Positions 34,855 to 44,884 of a DNA stretch of 64,000 bases are shown piece after piece. Where the stretch lies: NCBI RefSeq assembly GCF_900188085.1, contig NZ_FZOU01000001.1, forward strand, positions 372,001-436,000, written 5' to 3'. Positions within the stretch are counted from its first letter, which is position 1. Each line of letters opens with the position of its first letter. The position numbers were made by a program, and so were the translations under genes. The notes under the pieces were generated by a model. It searched no databases, was not told the DNA's origin, and saw only the letters and a program-made list of their open reading frames with translations. Origin of the DNA: Granulicella rosea. GTDB lineage: Bacteria; Acidobacteriota; Terriglobia; Terriglobales; Acidobacteriaceae.

Positions 34855-34888
34855 AGAGAAAAGGCCCGCCGAATTTGGCGGGCCCTTT
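34855..34888 (-). terminator. Intrinsic terminator of rpoD
   Basis: GGCCCGCC (34863-34870) pairs with GGCGGGCC (34877-34884) over GAATTT. On the minus strand the stem is followed by TTTTCTCT. It sits 16 nt after the rpoD stop and just upstream of the GIY-YIG start, insulating the two genes. Confidence 0.88.
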
Positions 34889-34903
34889 CATGCGTTCTGC
34901 TGT

Positions 34904-36607
<1,704 letters not shown>

Positions 36608-36857
36608 GTTTGTACGCACTCCTGCACTCAAAATTTTCAGGCGCCGCTGCTATTCGGGCTAGACCCGACTCATCCAGACGGAGCGATCCCTGGGTTGTTT
36701 CGTAAGGCGCTGGTGGATTGGATGCGGTATAGGACCGCGGTGGCAAACCGGTCGATCTCAAAGGATCGGGGCATTCAAAGGCGCACGTCCCCAGCGAATC
36801 ACAGAATAACACAGTTCTTTAGACTATCTGCGCGGTGGAAAAGATTCATGTCGGCGC

Positions 36858-37364
36858 TTACGGCCGGCGGTAGATCGCCGACCCGCGCGTGATGTCCGTT
36901 GGACCCGCAATGGCCGTGCCGACGACCGCGCCCAGCACCGTGGTGACCGTCCAAACCGTGCCGTTCGAGACGATGTTCAGGCAGAACCCCGGGCTGTTGT
37001 TGTTGCACTGCGGACCGTGAGCGGAGGCGACGCCGGCGACAAGGCCTATCGCGCCGCCCGCCGCCAGTCCGGTAAAGCTCGACCGGAGGTAATGCGCCAG
37101 CTTGACGCTCTTTACCTCGGACCGCGCATAGGTATAGCTGTGGCGGCCGGTGATGCCGCTGTGCGAACAGGCGATCTGCTCTTCGTCCACCTGGTCGATC
37201 GTGCAGGTACGGCCGCCTCGATCCGCCGAGAGATGAATCTTGGTGTGAGGCGGAAGTTGCTGAAGACGCCGCCAGTTGGAGCCGTCCGGAGACGGCGCCT
37301 GCCCCAGGGCGGCCACCGTCCACACAGCGAAGCTGGGGCCAAGCACGAAGATGATTTTGCGCAT
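36858..37364 (-). CDS. Secreted hypothetical protein with C-terminal glycine-rich hydrophobic segments
   Basis: 168 aa with a signal peptide (IIFVLGPSFAVWTVAALGQA). The mature part starts with a ~60-residue beta-rich domain with an HxH motif (HTKIHLSADRGGRTCTIDQV, IACSHSGITGRHSYTY) and continues into two hydrophobic Gly/Ala segments (GLAAGGAIGLVAGVASA, VTTVLGAVVGTAIAG). Four to five cysteines (GRTCTID, IACSH, QCNNN, FCLNI) suggest disulfides in the periplasm. The pattern recalls a group of acidobacterial exported proteins of unknown function. It is monocistronic on the minus strand, downstream of tgt and separated from rpoD by about 250 nt. Confidence 0.75.
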   Translation of the reverse strand: MRKIIFVLGPSFAVWTVAALGQAPSPDGSNWRRLQQLPPHTKIHLSADRGGRTCTIDQVDEEQIACSHSGITGRHSYTYARSEVKSVKLAHYLRSSFTGLAAGGAIGLVAGVASAHGPQCNNNSPGFCLNIVSNGTVWTVTTVLGAVVGTAIAGPTDITRGSAIYRRP

Positions 37365-37457
37365 GGCGGAAAATTACAGCAACTTCGCCGTATTGCGACG
37401 ACTCATTTGGGAGTATTCAGGCCTGGCCCGGAAAGACTTACAGGTCCGGGCGAGACG

Positions 37458-37486
37458 CGGGTCCTTCACTTCGTTCAGCATGACAC
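37458..37486. repeat. TGTCATCCTGAG-family half-element
   Basis: CGGGTCCTTCACTTCG followed by TTCAGCATGACA is a single degenerate right arm next to the tgt stop. Confidence 0.6.
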
Positions 37487-37500
37487 GCCTTGTTGGCGGG

Positions 37501-38640
37501 TCAAACGGCTGGGGATGCGGCGAGATCGGCCCGCACCCGCGTCATCGTATCCAGGTAGAACGCGAGGTTGTGGATGCTCAACAGCGTCGCCGAGAGCGCC
37601 TCGCCCGAGGTGAACAGGTGCCGCAGGTAGGCGCGGGTGTAGCGGGCGCAGACCATGCAGGTGCAGTTGGCGTCGATGGGCCGGGGGTCGCGTGCGTTCT
37701 CCGTGCGCTTGATGTTCAGGCGCTCGATCGCGCCGTCTTCGTTGCGCGTGAAGACGAGGCCGTGGCGGCCGGCGCGCGTGGGCAGCACGCAGTCCATCAT
37801 GTCGACGCCCATGCGCGCGTACTCCTCGATCTCGTCCGGGTAGCCGACGCCCATGACGTAGCGGGGCTTGTCCTTGGGCAGCCATTCGAGCGTGCGCGCG
37901 ATCATCTCGCGGGTGACCTCGCGCGGCTCGCCGACCGCCAGGCCGCCGATGGCATAGCCGGGAAAGTCCATCTCGACGAGCCGCTCGGCCGACTCCTTGC
38001 GCAGGTCCGCGTACATGCCTCCCTGCACGATGCCGAAGAGGTTCTGATGCTGGCCGCCGCGCTCCTCGTGCCAGGGAACCTCGTGCTTATGCTCGTCGAA
38101 GTAGGCCTTCGAACGCGCGGCCCAGGCATGGGTCAGGCCGAGGGACTCGCGCGTGCGCTCGTAGGTGGCGGGGTGCTCGACGCACTCGTCGAAGACCATC
38201 ATGATGTCGGCGCCGAGCGCGATCTGCACCTTCATCGAGTGTTCGGGCGAGAAGAAGTGCTTGCTGCCGTCGAGGTGCGAGCGGAACTCCACGCCCTCGG
38301 GCGAGATCTTGCGCAGCTTCGAGAGCGAAAAGACCTGGAAGCCGCCGGAGTCGGTGAGCATGGGCCGGTCCCAGCTCATGAACTTGTGGACGCCGCCCAT
38401 CTCGCGGATGAGCTCATGGCCCGGCCGCAGGTAGAGGTGATAGGTGTTGGCAAGGATGATCCGCGCGCCCGTGCCGTTCTGGCCGATGCGCTCCATCACG
38501 TCCTGCGGGACGGCCTTGACGGTGGCGGCGGTGCCGACGGGCATGAAGACAGGCGTCTCCACCGGGCCGTGAGGCAGGGTGAGGGTGGCGCGGCGTCCGC
38601 CGGGGGCGGTGGTGTTGTGGAGCTGGAAGTTCAGGGACAA
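37501..38640 (-). CDS. tgt: Queuine tRNA-ribosyltransferase (TGT)
   Basis: 379 aa. TGT exchanges G34 of GUN-anticodon tRNAs for the queuine precursor preQ1. Visible motifs are FMPVGTAATVKAVPQD, ILANTYHLYLRPG, the general-acid Asp in LTDSGGFQVFSLSKLR, the nucleophile region VGYPDEIEEYARMGVDMMDCVLPTR, and the zinc site CTCMVC with the downstream His of LLSIHNL. Length is normal. In most bacteria tgt lies next to yajC; here those are 7.5 kb apart, separated by glycosidase, nuclease, rpoD and toxin genes. A toxin-antitoxin pair ends 14 nt from its start on the same strand, so tgt may be expressed from a promoter inside or before that pair. Confidence 0.96.
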   Translation of the reverse strand: MSLNFQLHNTTAPGGRRATLTLPHGPVETPVFMPVGTAATVKAVPQDVMERIGQNGTGARIILANTYHLYLRPGHELIREMGGVHKFMSWDRPMLTDSGGFQVFSLSKLRKISPEGVEFRSHLDGSKHFFSPEHSMKVQIALGADIMMVFDECVEHPATYERTRESLGLTHAWAARSKAYFDEHKHEVPWHEERGGQHQNLFGIVQGGMYADLRKESAERLVEMDFPGYAIGGLAVGEPREVTREMIARTLEWLPKDKPRYVMGVGYPDEIEEYARMGVDMMDCVLPTRAGRHGLVFTRNEDGAIERLNIKRTENARDPRPIDANCTCMVCARYTRAYLRHLFTSGEALSATLLSIHNLAFYLDTMTRVRADLAASPAV

Positions 38641-38653
38641 GGGATTCCTCTTG

Positions 38654-39085
38654 CTAGGGCTGGTCTTCCCAGGGATTGAAGATCGCTACGCCCAGTCCTT
38701 GAAAGTCTTTCACATTGCGCGTGACGAGGGTGAGATCGTGCTCAAGGGCGGTGGCGGCAATGAGACCGTCGCCAGCGGAAAGGGTGAACCCTCTTCGCCG
38801 CCCATCCGCCGTCAGCTTGCCCCAACGATCGGCAATACTGCGGGTCACGGGCAAGAGATTCTTATCGAACCAAGGCAGGACTCCAACGCGAAGCCAGCTT
38901 TCCAGTTCAGCGCGGCGCTTTCCGGCTGGCAACTTCTCTATCCCGAGACGAATCTCGCCGAACGTAATTACGCTCGCGAACAGCAAATCTGGATTTGTAT
39001 CATCCAACCATGCGGCGACCTGCGGGTCGGGGTGCGGTCTCATCAGTTCTGAAACGGCATTGGTGTCGACTAAGTAGCTATTCAA
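38654..39085 (-). CDS. PIN-domain toxin (VapC-like ribonuclease)
   Basis: 143 aa if started at the TTG at 39085. The first catalytic Asp is in SYLVDTNAVSELMR, followed by the Glu of ITFGEIRLGIEKL and the Asp residues of LSAGDGLIAATALEHDL and TRNVKDF, together making the four-acid metal site of PIN ribonucleases. VapC toxins cleave tRNA or rRNA. Its TTG start overlaps the antitoxin stop by eight bases, the usual coupled arrangement. A longer reading from 39130 would overlap the antitoxin end more and add nothing conserved. Confidence 0.85.
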   Translation of the reverse strand: MNSYLVDTNAVSELMRPHPDPQVAAWLDDTNPDLLFASVITFGEIRLGIEKLPAGKRRAELESWLRVGVLPWFDKNLLPVTRSIADRWGKLTADGRRRGFTLSAGDGLIAATALEHDLTLVTRNVKDFQGLGVAIFNPWEDQP

Positions 39086-39326
39086 AATCGATCTCTCGCG
39101 GAAAGCCCTGAATCCGCTCGAATTCGACACCTGAACCCATCAACGGAGACTCTCGAATCAGGCGGTAAAAGCTTTTCTTTTCATCAACAGGTTTTGGTTG
39201 GCCCGTATCGTCGGAATTACGAAGCGCAAAAGACACCACTTCCGAAGCGTCGCGAAAAGCTCCGCTTGCGATGCGCTGCCGGATTAGTTCTTGAACGTCT
39301 TCGTCGATATCGATTTGAATCGTCAT
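39078..39326 (-). CDS. RHH/ParD-like antitoxin
   Basis: 82 aa. The N-terminal half resembles ribbon-helix-helix antitoxins (IQIDIDEDVQELIRQRIASG, then DASEVVSFALR), and the C-terminal half is acidic and likely unstructured, suited to blocking a PIN toxin. It overlaps the toxin start. Two direct copies of GGTGCGCGGC lie immediately upstream and are good candidates for the operator of autoregulation. Confidence 0.82.
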   Translation of the reverse strand: MTIQIDIDEDVQELIRQRIASGAFRDASEVVSFALRNSDDTGQPKPVDEKKSFYRLIRESPLMGSGVEFERIQGFPREIDFE

Positions 39327-39327
39327 G

Positions 39328-39355
39328 GCCGCGCACCTCTGTTTTGCCGCGCACC
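39328..39355 (-). promoter_or_regulatory. Candidate antitoxin operator (direct repeats) upstream of the TA pair
   Basis: On the minus strand GGTGCGCGGC occurs twice (39328-39337 and 39346-39355), 18 bases apart start to start, directly before the antitoxin ATG. An AT-rich TAAAAT block just upstream could be the -10. RHH antitoxins usually bind short repeats next to their start, which fits. Confidence 0.5.
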
Positions 39356-39500
39356 GCTATTTTAAAGTATGGGAATCCGGTTCCGCTCTGTCAATGCGGC
39401 GCGAGAGTCCGCCCACGACTTGAACGAGAACAACGACAAATCCTCTGCGAGGAGGACTACCGAGAAAGGCAAGAACAGGCAGAAGCGGCAAAGTGAGTCT

Positions 39501-39980
39501 TTACTTCGCCTTGGGCTGCGGCAGCCCGGTCGTATCGTCGCGCACGACCTTCCAGCCGTCGGCCGTCTTCTCCCACACCAGCAGGAAGTAGCCGTCGGAG
39601 TTGCCGCCGGCCGCGGCCGAGGCCTCGATGTGGAAGTGGCCGGTCGCCGTGGCGAAGCGCGCGTCCAGCGGCTGAACCTCAAGCTGCGAGAAGCTGAGCA
39701 CGCCCATGCGCTCCTTCGTCGGATAACCCTTGTGGTAGTTCGCGACCATCTCCGCGTAGCCGCGATTGATCGTGCGTCCGATGAACAGGATGTCCGGCGA
39801 GTTCTTATAGCCCGTGGCGAAGGCGTCGATATCGCCGCGGTTCCAGTCGGCGACCTGCCTGTCCAGCACGGCCAGGATGGCCTTTGCGGTGGGGGTCTGG
39901 TTCGCTGCCGCGGGGGTCTGGGCGTTCAGCATCGCGGTCGAAAGGAGCAGCAGCGGAAGCAGCGCGCGTGCGATTCGCAT
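39501..39980 (-). CDS. Secreted SnoaL-like / DUF4440 protein
   Basis: 159 aa with a signal peptide (LLPLLLLSTAMLNAQ). The mature domain is a cone-shaped NTF2/SnoaL fold: ILAVLDRQVADWNRGDIDAFATGY, SPDILFIG, and a C-terminal FLLVWEKTADGWKVVRDD. Family members are usually small ligand-binding or isomerase-like proteins; DUF4440 proteins are common exported proteins in acidobacteria with no assigned role. It is monocistronic. Confidence 0.85.
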   Translation of the reverse strand: MRIARALLPLLLLSTAMLNAQTPAAANQTPTAKAILAVLDRQVADWNRGDIDAFATGYKNSPDILFIGRTINRGYAEMVANYHKGYPTKERMGVLSFSQLEVQPLDARFATATGHFHIEASAAAGGNSDGYFLLVWEKTADGWKVVRDDTTGLPQPKAK

Positions 39981-40042
39981 AGGTCGAGGTCTCCAGTCAC
40001 AGTGTCGGTCTCAGACGATGTTCGTCAGAGCCGGCGATGCTG

Positions 40043-41287
40043 TCAAGCGAGCCTGCGCTGGCCCTTCATGCGCTTGAGGAAGATATCGAGCGTGCCGCCC
40101 TGGACGACGATCGAGAAGACCACCACAACATAAGTCGTCACCAGAATCCAGACGCGGCCCTGGCCCTCCGGCACGGCGAGCGCCAGCGCGATCGACAAGC
40201 CGCCGCGCAGCCCGCCCCAGGTCAGCGTCACGATCGAGGTCTCATGCCCGCGCTGCAGCAGACGCACCGCCCAGAGCACCAGCGAGACCGCGCCCAGGCG
40301 GACGCATGTGACCACCGCAATCGCGACGCCGCCCGAGGCCATCGTCTGGCCGCTGAAAGGAATCGCCAGCACCTCCAGCCCTACCAGCACGAAGAGCAGA
40401 GCATTCTGAATCTCATCGATCACGGTCCAGAAACGGTCGAGGCTCTCGTGCGCGATCTCGGCATGGTGGTGGTTCAGATTGAAGCGGCGCAGCGCGAGCC
40501 CCGCCGCCACGGCCTCCAGTGGCGCGGAGACATGCAGGCTCTCCGCAACGCAGTATCCGCCGAGCGCCAGCGACAGCGTCAGCATGATCTCGATCTGGTA
40601 AGCGTCCGACAGGCGCATCATCTCCGAGGTGAACCACGCCAGCGCGACGCCCAGCAGAAGACCTCCACCGGACTGCAACATCAGCGACAAGGCAAGGTGG
40701 CCCGCCGTTGGCCGGGATCCGCGCGCAGCGGAGAGAGCGGCGAGAAACAGCACCGCGCCGACACCGTCGTTGAAGAGCGACTCCCCCGCAAGCTGCGCCT
40801 GGATGTTCTTTGCCACGCCGGTGCGATGCAGCATCTCGAGCACCGCAATGGGATCGGTCGGAGAGATCAGCGCGCCGAAGAAGATGCACTCGATCCAATG
40901 CGGATGCATGCCCACCAGCGGCAACAGCCAGTACATCAGCGAAGCGACCGCTCCTGCCGAAATCAGCGTGCCGAAGAGCGCGAGCAGCGTCACGGCCAGC
41001 TTCTCGCGCTTCAGGTATTGAAGGTCCAGCAGGAACGAACCGGCGAAGAGCAACAACCCCAGCATGCCATGCAAGATCAGGTCTTCGAAGCGGACACGAT
41101 CGACGATGCCCGCGGCCCAGTCGTGTACGCCGGGAAAGGCGCCGCTCGCCGCACTCATCACCACGGCGCCAAGGATCGTCAGCAGCATGATGCCGATCGT
41201 CATGGGCAGACGCAGGGTACGCGCGTTCAGCCAGGCCAGCAGGGCGGTTGCGGTGACGACGATGCTGATCAGCGCGAGCGTGGACAT
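40043..41287 (-). CDS. CPA1-type Na+/H+ antiporter
   Basis: 414 aa with about twelve hydrophobic segments. Conserved CPA1 marks are GALISPTDPIAVLEML and GESLFNDGVGAVLFLA, which carry the ion-binding Asp residues. It exchanges sodium or potassium for protons at the inner membrane to control pH and ion load. The ATG at 41287 is the first giving a hydrophobic N-terminus; the longer open frame runs into the gene at 41311. Its stop is about 60 nt from the SnoaL-like gene. Confidence 0.9.
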   Translation of the reverse strand: MSTLALISIVVTATALLAWLNARTLRLPMTIGIMLLTILGAVVMSAASGAFPGVHDWAAGIVDRVRFEDLILHGMLGLLLFAGSFLLDLQYLKREKLAVTLLALFGTLISAGAVASLMYWLLPLVGMHPHWIECIFFGALISPTDPIAVLEMLHRTGVAKNIQAQLAGESLFNDGVGAVLFLAALSAARGSRPTAGHLALSLMLQSGGGLLLGVALAWFTSEMMRLSDAYQIEIMLTLSLALGGYCVAESLHVSAPLEAVAAGLALRRFNLNHHHAEIAHESLDRFWTVIDEIQNALLFVLVGLEVLAIPFSGQTMASGGVAIAVVTCVRLGAVSLVLWAVRLLQRGHETSIVTLTWGGLRGGLSIALALAVPEGQGRVWILVTTYVVVVFSIVVQGGTLDIFLKRMKGQRRLA

Positions 41288-41310
41288 GGTCTGGAACCAG
41301 TCTAACTGCT

Positions 41311-42138
41311 TTACTTTTCTAGCATCTCGACCGCCTGCGCGACGGTGATGTCCGTCGGCACACGGTGGAAGTCGGAGTGGATCGATTCCTCCTTCTTGGC
41401 AATCGTTTTGAAGAAGATGGCGCGCCCCACGATGGCGGTGTCGATGCGCTGCGTCTTCCACTCGGCGGCCTCGATATGCTCGCGCGTGGTCGAAAAGTTG
41501 CTGCCCGCCTTGATGGTCGCGATCAGGCCGTAGCCGATGCTGACGTCCGCGGGCATGCGGCCCTCGATGGCGCGCAGCCGCACCTCCTTCGGCTCGATGA
41601 GCACCGACCCGCTCATGCCATGCAGCACGCGCTCCTCCATGCTCTGCGCGACGTAGTCCGGGTTGGGCCGGAAGGCGATGCGCACATACTCGCCCTCGGG
41701 CTTCGGCGGGTCGAAGAGGAAGGCCTTCGGCAGCAGGACGAGCATGTCGCGGGCGTGGCTTTCGTCGTTGCGCATGGCCTGCTCGCGCTTCTTGAAGGCG
41801 TCAGGATGGGCGGCGATCTCGGCCACGCGGGCGCGTTCGGCGGCGGCGCGCTCCGGGCTCAGCGGCTGTCCGTCCTCCTCCACGAGGAATTTCACCTTGC
41901 CGAAGCTGGTCTCGGCGACCCTCTCCTTCCATAGATGGCCGCCCGTGCGATCCGACCGCTCGATCGAGATGTAGGCGTAGGGCGGCTTGCGCATATAGGC
42001 GGCGCTCTCGTTTTCGACCAGCTTCGCCAGCAGCGTCTTGACCTCGGGCGGCGTCTGGGCGCGAGCGCGCGGCAGAACGCTGAAAGCGACAAAGACGGCA
42101 AGCAAGAGGATGCGACCCCGGAACGATGAAGACAACAT
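41311..42138 (-). CDS. Secreted hypothetical protein, 275 aa
   Basis: A signal peptide (ILLLAVFVAFSVLPRARA) leads into a charged, alpha/beta domain with no motif I can assign. Notable blocks are PPYAYISIERSDRTGGHLWKERV, then PDYVAQSMEERVLHGMSGSVLIE. It looks like one of the many exported acidobacterial proteins of unknown function. Its stop lies 24 nt from the antiporter start on the same strand, so they may be co-transcribed. Alternatives include an outer-membrane lipoprotein sorting or beta-barrel assembly helper, but nothing confirms this. Confidence 0.78.
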   Translation of the reverse strand: MLSSSFRGRILLLAVFVAFSVLPRARAQTPPEVKTLLAKLVENESAAYMRKPPYAYISIERSDRTGGHLWKERVAETSFGKVKFLVEEDGQPLSPERAAAERARVAEIAAHPDAFKKREQAMRNDESHARDMLVLLPKAFLFDPPKPEGEYVRIAFRPNPDYVAQSMEERVLHGMSGSVLIEPKEVRLRAIEGRMPADVSIGYGLIATIKAGSNFSTTREHIEAAEWKTQRIDTAIVGRAIFFKTIAKKEESIHSDFHRVPTDITVAQAVEMLEK

Positions 42139-42484
42139 GAAGGTAGACCTTTGTGGAGGCAGGCTTAAATGCTTGCTCCTCTGTGAGATGCATGAAGTCG
42201 CGCGATGTTAGCTCCATGCCGGCAAGACATTTTGCCGTCTCCGGTCAGAAGGGCCGCCCGTTCCCACAAGAGACCGAGCGACGTACGATCCGCGGAAAGG
42301 TCGTATATTTTCTTTGCATTTTTGTCATCGTGGCGTCATCTTCTTAACAGACTCTTAAAGCAGATTCATATTTTGCGGGCTGGATGGCCACGATCTCATC
42401 CGGTTTGCGCGACACCCGCACCGTCTCGTCCGAGAGACCGTTTGCCGTTGCTGTCATTGAACACGCCCCGGAGGATTCCCCCGC
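42139..42484. promoter_or_regulatory. Divergent promoter region of the NHL lipoprotein and secreted hypothetical gene
   Basis: This 346-nt gap holds AT-rich blocks at 42301-42330 and 42340-42375 (TATATTTTC, TTCTTAACAG, CATATTTT) that could serve as -10/-35 regions. TTAACA and CATATT spaced ~18 nt near 42350-42375 are a weak sigma-70 candidate for the gene at 42485. No riboswitch or long palindrome was recognised. Confidence 0.45.
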
Positions 42485-44572
42485 ATGTCCGCCTTTATCT
42501 CGCGCGTCAACACCCTTTCTTCCACACTTCGCCCCGCGACCCTGGCTCTTGCCGCGCTTGCACTCCTCACGACCGGCTGCGCCAACTTCAACGACGCCGT
42601 CACCGGCACGACATCGGCGACCCAGGCGGCCTCGCTCAGCGGCAACGTCCATGGCGGACGCCAGCCCGTCGTCGGCGCGACCGTCTCGGTCTGGGCCGCG
42701 GGTAACACGGGCTACGGCAGCGCAGCCACCAAGCTGGCGAGCACGACGACCGACAGCAACGGCAACTTCAGCTTCGCGCCCGGCAGCGGCAACTCCTACG
42801 CCTGCCCGGCCTCGAACTCCGGCACCGCCAGCCAGTTGATCTACCTCACCTCCACCGGCGGTCAGCCGACGACCGGCATCACCAACTCCGCGGCCAGCTT
42901 TCTGCTCGCGCTCGGCGACTGCAGCACCGTCCTCAGCACGCAGCCCTTCGTAAACATCAACGAGGTCACGACCATCGGCAGCATGTTCGCGCTGCAGCAG
43001 TTCTTCAGCCCCACGACGGAGGCCATCGGCACGAGCGCCACCAACCTCCAGGGCCTGAAGAACGCCTTCGCCACCGTGAACAACCTGGTGAACATAAACA
43101 CCGGCACGGCCAACACCTCGCTGACCGTCACCGGCCCAGTGACCGGCTACGCCACCAACCCCAGCGTCACCATCACGCCGGAATCGAGCAAGATCAACAC
43201 GCTGGCCGATACGCTGGCTGCCTGCGTGAACACCAATGGCTCGACGGCGCCGTTCAGCGGCTCCGCCACGGCTTGCGGAACGCTGTTCTCCGGCGTCAAC
43301 TCCACCGCCGCGACCGATACCCTGCAGGCCGCCTACTACCTCGCGACCAACCCGACCAGCACGGTGAGCGGAACCAGCAACATCGCCTCCATCTACGCGC
43401 TCGCCACGGCGACCTCGCCCTACCAGCCCACGCTGACCGCCGCGCCGACCGACTGGACCATCGGCGTAAGCTACGGCACCAACAGCACCAGCACCGCCGG
43501 AACCTACTTCCTTTATGGACCGGAGTATCTGGCCATCGACTCGGTGGGCGACGTCTGGGTGGCAAACTACTTCAGCGGCTCGGTCGGAGCGGGCAACAGC
43601 CTCTCGGAGCTCTCGCCGACCGGCGCGCCGGTCAACCAGGTGCTGACCTCCAGCCTGATCGGTCCGTCCTCCATCGCCATCGACAAGTCGAACAACGTCT
43701 ACGTGTCGAACTACGGCGTCGCCGCGACGCTGGGCACGACCGTGGCCGAATACACCGCCGGCGGCGCGACCAACACCTTTACCGTCAGCGGCGGACCGCA
43801 GTCGGTCTCCCTCGACGGCCAGGACAACCTCTTCGTCGTCTCTCCCAGCTACAAGGGAGCCGGGACGGTGCAGGAGATCCCCGCTGGATCGGCAACCGGC
43901 ACGACGGCCACGACGCTCGCCACCGGGCTTGTGACCGACTTCTCCGCCGTTGGCGTCGATGGCAACTACAACCTGTGGATCTCGGGCGGCGGACCGGGTA
44001 CGACCATGCCTTATAACGTCGTCTATCAGCTTCCCTACACGGCCGGAACGACGAACTATCCGACCACCGCGATCAGCACCACGGCCGGCGGCATCACCGA
44101 GCCGGAGGCGATCGCGATCGACGGCAGCAACAACCTGATCACCGCAAACTACTCGAAGTCGACCCTCTCCGCGGTCACCGGCTCAACCACCATTGTCGCC
44201 GCCACCAACTCGCCCTACACGACGACCAACCTCACCAAGCCGGAGGCTCTGGCGGTCGACGGCGCGGGCAACATCTGGGCGTCCCAGGCAGCCAGCGGCG
44301 GCGGCGCAACCTTCGAGTACTCCTCGATCGCCAATGGCGGCGGCGCACTCTCGCCGGCGGCGGGCTTCGTCCATTACACGGGCGAATCCTACGGCATCGC
44401 CATCGATGGCTCGGGCAACGTCTGGATCGGCAACTACACCGCAAAGCCTACCGCCTCGGTCCAGGGCTACATTACCGAGATCGTCGGCGCAGCGGCGCCG
44501 GTGTTGACGCCGATCGCAGCCGGTCTGCCCTCGACGCCGGGCGGTACGAACAAGCTGGGCAGCCGCCCCTAA
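42485..44572 (+). CDS. Surface NHL-repeat lipoprotein with carboxypeptidase-regulatory-like domain
   Basis: 695 aa with a lipoprotein signal (ALAALALLTTGCAN). Residues ~40-110 look like a carboxypeptidase-regulatory-like Ig fold (LSGNVHGGRQPVVGATVSVW, TTTDSNGNFSF). From ~residue 340 onward NHL-type repeats recur (EYLAIDSVGDVWVANYF, SSIAIDKSNNVYVSNYG, EALAVDGAGNIWASQ, YGIAIDGSGNVWIGNY), forming a beta-propeller. Such proteins are thought to sit on the outer membrane and may bind carbohydrate or other cells. An excellent intrinsic terminator follows the stop. Confidence 0.87.
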   Translation: MSAFISRVNTLSSTLRPATLALAALALLTTGCANFNDAVTGTTSATQAASLSGNVHGGRQPVVGATVSVWAAGNTGYGSAATKLASTTTDSNGNFSFAPGSGNSYACPASNSGTASQLIYLTSTGGQPTTGITNSAASFLLALGDCSTVLSTQPFVNINEVTTIGSMFALQQFFSPTTEAIGTSATNLQGLKNAFATVNNLVNINTGTANTSLTVTGPVTGYATNPSVTITPESSKINTLADTLAACVNTNGSTAPFSGSATACGTLFSGVNSTAATDTLQAAYYLATNPTSTVSGTSNIASIYALATATSPYQPTLTAAPTDWTIGVSYGTNSTSTAGTYFLYGPEYLAIDSVGDVWVANYFSGSVGAGNSLSELSPTGAPVNQVLTSSLIGPSSIAIDKSNNVYVSNYGVAATLGTTVAEYTAGGATNTFTVSGGPQSVSLDGQDNLFVVSPSYKGAGTVQEIPAGSATGTTATTLATGLVTDFSAVGVDGNYNLWISGGGPGTTMPYNVVYQLPYTAGTTNYPTTAISTTAGGITEPEAIAIDGSNNLITANYSKSTLSAVTGSTTIVAATNSPYTTTNLTKPEALAVDGAGNIWASQAASGGGATFEYSSIANGGGALSPAAGFVHYTGESYGIAIDGSGNVWIGNYTAKPTASVQGYITEIVGAAAPVLTPIAAGLPSTPGGTNKLGSRP

Positions 44573-44593
44573 CCTGTTCCATCGCATCAATCG

Positions 44594-44631
44594 CCCCATG
44601 TCTCGATCCCGAGGCATGGGGTTTTCTTTTT
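44594..44631 (+). terminator. Intrinsic terminator of the NHL lipoprotein
   Basis: CCCCATG (44594-44600) pairs with CATGGGG (44615-44621), followed directly by TTTTCTTTTT. It lies 22 nt after the stop. Confidence 0.9.
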
Positions 44632-44695
44632 GCGGGCGCCGCTTCGTCTCGAGCAAATCACGCGACGCCAAGCAAGAACAGACAACGGCAAGAGC

Positions 44696-44735
44696 CAATG
44701 CGGGGGTCCTTCGCTACGCTCAGGATGACGAGCAT
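44696..44735. repeat. TGTCATCCTGAG-family half-element
   Basis: GCGGGGGTCCTTCGCTACGC followed by TCAGGATGACGAG is a single right arm downstream of the NHL terminator. The rest of the 44573-44884 gap contains a family-1 REP element. Confidence 0.75.
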
Positions 44736-44790
44736 CTTAGGTGGGTGCTCCAGACCTAAAGGCAATTCGCTCTAAGGAACCTCTGATTAA

Positions 44791-44864
44791 GATAGGTCCG
44801 GGCTTTAGCCCGGACAATAAGCCCCGCGGAGTCAGTGGGGCTTTAGCCCCTGGGATATGGGTTG
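44791..44864 (+). repeat. Two-hairpin REP/BIME element (family 1), forward, isolated copy
   Basis: GATAGGTCCGGGCTTTAGCC begins the first hairpin, the second is GGGGCTTTAGCCCC, ending TGGGATATGGGTT. It is a single element with no partner nearby, downstream of the flavoprotein gene stop. Confidence 0.88.
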
Positions 44865-44884
44865 CGGACTTAATCTGAGCACCC

